From: Myxococcaceae bacterium
GTDB taxonomy: Bacteria; Myxococcota; Myxococcia; Myxococcales; Myxococcaceae
Assembly (NCBI GenBank): GCA_016926755.1
Contig: JAFGNZ010000048.1
Span: 34,643 to 98,642, forward strand
Direction of reading: 5' to 3'
DNA: 64,000 nucleotides
Part shown: one piece after another, positions 62,644 through 64,000 of the stretch
Layout: each line of letters opens with the position of its first letter
How positions within the stretch are numbered: position 1 is the first letter of the stretch
The notes under the pieces: model-generated
Told to the model about the DNA's origin: nothing
Seen by the model: the letters and a program-made list of their open reading frames with translations, nothing else
The model's database searches: none
Made by a program: the position numbers and the translations under genes

Positions 62644-62684
62644 GAGGCCGTCGGACCCGCAGGGTCCGGCGGCCTCCGTGTTTT
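62644..62684 (+). terminator. Strong rho-independent terminator after the DsbA gene
   Basis: GAGGCCGTCGGACCC and GGGTCCGGCGGCCTC form a 15-base stem (one G-T pair) around GCA, followed by CGTGTTTTC. It ends the plus-strand gene just before the convergent RidA gene. Confidence 0.88.
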
Positions 62685-62697
62685 CGGGCCCCCCCGC

Positions 62698-63084
62698 TCA
62701 GGAGACGGCGATCGCGTCGATCTCCACCTTGGCGCCGCGAGGCAGCGCGGCCACCTGCACGGTGGCGCGGGCCGGGGGCGCGGCGGTGAAGTACCTGCCA
62801 TACACCTCGTTCACCTTGGCGAAGTCCCCCAGATCGGTGAGGAAGATGGTGCAGCGCACCACGTGGGAGAAGTCCAGCCCGGCGGCGGCGAGCACGGCCT
62901 TCAGGTTCTGCATCACGCGCTCGGCCTGGGTGGCCGCGTCACCCTGGACCATCTCCATGCTCTTGGGATCCAGGGGGATCTGCCCGGAGAGGAACGTCAT
63001 CTTCCCGGCGTCCACCTGGATCGCCTGCGAGTAGGGGCCGATGGCCTGGGGGGCGTTGTCGGAGTGAATGGCATTGCGCGCCAT
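62698..63084 (-). CDS. RidA/YER057c family enamine/imine deaminase
   Basis: The 128-residue trimeric enzyme hydrolyses reactive enamines made by PLP enzymes. It has IGPYSQAIQVDAG (family start), FLSGQIPLDP, the catalytic Arg in SHVVRCTIFLTDLGDFAKVN, and ARATVQVAALPRGAKVEIDA at the end. Length is normal. ATG 63082-63084 is used. It lies 81 bases downstream of the relA/spoT-like gene, on the same strand. Confidence 0.95.
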   Translation of the reverse strand: MARNAIHSDNAPQAIGPYSQAIQVDAGKMTFLSGQIPLDPKSMEMVQGDAATQAERVMQNLKAVLAAAGLDFSHVVRCTIFLTDLGDFAKVNEVYGRYFTAAPPARATVQVAALPRGAKVEIDAIAVS

Positions 63085-63165
63085 GAGGGCACCTCGGGGT
63101 GAAGCGGCCAACCGCTGGCCGCGGTCCGAGGCTGGCTCTAACACGAATCCCGGCGCTCGGAGCGC

Positions 63166-64000
63166 TCAGATGCGCTCGACGGAGTGCACCCCGTTGAGCC
63201 GCTCGATGGTGCGCATCAGATCCGTGAGCTGCTTGAGATCGGAGATCGTCACCTCGAAGGTGTTCACCGCGCGATCATCCCCCGTGGCCCGGCAGTTGGC
63301 CTGGGAGATGTTGACGCCCTTCTTGGAGAAGGTGTTGGAGATGTCGGCCAGCAGGCCGGGGCGGTCCGCGGTGAGCACGCGCAGGGTGACGGGGCGCTTG
63401 AAGTCGCCGCGCACGTCCCAGGTCACCTCCACCCGCCGCTCCGGATCCGTGGCGAGCGCCTTGTCGCACTTGTCGGTGTGGACGGTGACGCCGTGCCCGC
63501 GGGTGATGAAGCCGACGATCGGATCTCCCGGCACCGGGTTGCAGCAGCGCCCGAAGCGCACGAGCACGTCGTCCACGCCGCCGATCTGCACGCCGCTGCG
63601 GCTCTGGCGCCCCACCAGCCGCTTGGCCAGATCCGTCACCTTCGACAGGCCCGGCAGCATGGAGGTGCCGCTGCCGTCCCCGCTGGCGCCGGCGCCGCCG
63701 CCATGGGCGCCCCGCTCGTCCGTCAGCTTCTCCTGCGGCACGAAGCGCTGGGTGAGCTGCTGCGGCGTCACCTTCCCGTAGCCGATGGCCACCAGCAGAT
63801 CTTCCTCGACGCGGTAGCCCAGCTCCTCGGCGGCCTTCTTCAGCTCGCCGTTCTTCTGCAGCTTGTTGAGGTTGATCTGGTAGCGCCTGAGCTCGCGCTC
63901 GGCCAGCTCGCGCCCCAGCTGCAGGCTCTTGTCGCGCTGCTGCTGCTTGATGAAGTTGCGGATGCGCTGCTGGGCGCGGCTCGTCTTGACGAAGGTGAGC
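63166..64000 (-). CDS. RelA/SpoT-type (p)ppGpp synthetase/hydrolase, C-terminal part (N-terminus outside window)
   Basis: The visible 278 codons are the regulatory half of a long RSH protein. At the window edge is FVKTSRAQQRIRNFIKQQQR, after the TGS domain, then a helical domain (LAERELRRYQINLNKLQKNG). A Gly-rich insert (ERGAHGGGAGASGDGSGTS) precedes the zinc-finger segment VLVRFGRCCNPVPGDPIVGF with HTDKCDKAL. The ACT domain is LRVLTADRPGLLADISNTFS. The catalytic domains lie outside. The Cys/His pattern of the zinc finger is intact. It controls the stringent response that begins fruiting in myxobacteria. Confidence 0.94.
   Translation of the reverse strand, partial: LTFVKTSRAQQRIRNFIKQQQRDKSLQLGRELAERELRRYQINLNKLQKNGELKKAAEELGYRVEEDLLVAIGYGKVTPQQLTQRFVPQEKLTDERGAHGGGAGASGDGSGTSMLPGLSKVTDLAKRLVGRQSRSGVQIGGVDDVLVRFGRCCNPVPGDPIVGFITRGHGVTVHTDKCDKALATDPERRVEVTWDVRGDFKRPVTLRVLTADRPGLLADISNTFSKKGVNISQANCRATGDDRAVNTFEVTISDLKQLTDLMRTIERLNGVHSVERI

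Overview
This 64 kb window is high-GC DNA (about 70% by eye) from a chromosome that is almost certainly myxobacterial, most likely Cystobacterineae (the Myxococcus/Stigmatella/Archangium side). The evidence is the gene content: a spore-coat polysaccharide locus in the same order as exoA-I and exoL-P of Myxococcus xanthus, an NtrC-type regulator, a eukaryotic-type Ser/Thr kinase, DUF4388 signalling proteins, and Cys-rich lipoproteins with Asp-Ala-Gly rich linkers. No tRNA, rRNA, insertion sequence, phage gene or CRISPR array was seen. Coding density is very high and many neighbours overlap by 4 bases (ATGA/GTGA). Most long ORFs on the opposite strand are high-GC shadows.

Layout. 1-5027 (minus): a tripartite efflux operon (Yip1-like membrane protein, TolC-like channel, MacA-like adaptor, MacB-like ATPase, and a permease cut by the window edge). 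5248-12551: a Clp-type AAA+ ATPase, a lipoprotein, an M19 dipeptidase, a Ser/Thr kinase, and a cluster with two paralogous lipoproteins carrying an unusual CX3CH haem-type motif. 12659-14315 (plus): thiS-thiG-thiE. 14338-17468 (plus): a membrane protein with DUF4129 and DUF4350 proteins. 17490-23123 (minus): exoL-M-N-O-P (deacetylase, Wzx flippase, acetyltransferase, two glycosyltransferases). 23327-32651 (plus): one unknown membrane protein, then an almost complete cytochrome c maturation cluster ccmABCDEFG-(zinc-ribbon protein)-ccmH-ccmI. 32655-42838 (minus): exoA-B-C-D-E-F-G-H-I.

After exo come a trehalose/glycogen pair (treZ-like and a GH133 debranching enzyme), an EVE-domain protein, an ECF sigma/anti-sigma/Spy-like module (minus), and two overlapping prephenate dehydratase genes, one fused to chorismate mutase. 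Then follow a TPR protein, an NtrC-type activator beside a degenerate REC-GGDEF protein, a glutaredoxin-like protein, a DUF4388 protein, a stand-alone penicillin-binding transpeptidase, an ABC-2 exporter pair, TusA, a triple DsbA-domain protein, RidA, and the C-terminal part of a RelA/SpoT synthetase/hydrolase cut by the right edge.

The main system is the Wzx/Wzy-type polysaccharide pathway. ExoE starts the repeat unit on a lipid carrier. ExoO and ExoP extend it. ExoG/H/I, ExoL and ExoN modify it. ExoM flips it. ExoC/ExoD control chain length. ExoA plus the beta-barrel ExoB export it. The Wzy polymerase is not in the window. Both exo operons are preceded by a sequence with the GG-N10-GC geometry of sigma-54 promoters, which suggests shared developmental control by an enhancer-binding protein. 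Trehalose enzymes next to this locus would fit sporulation, but that link is inference.
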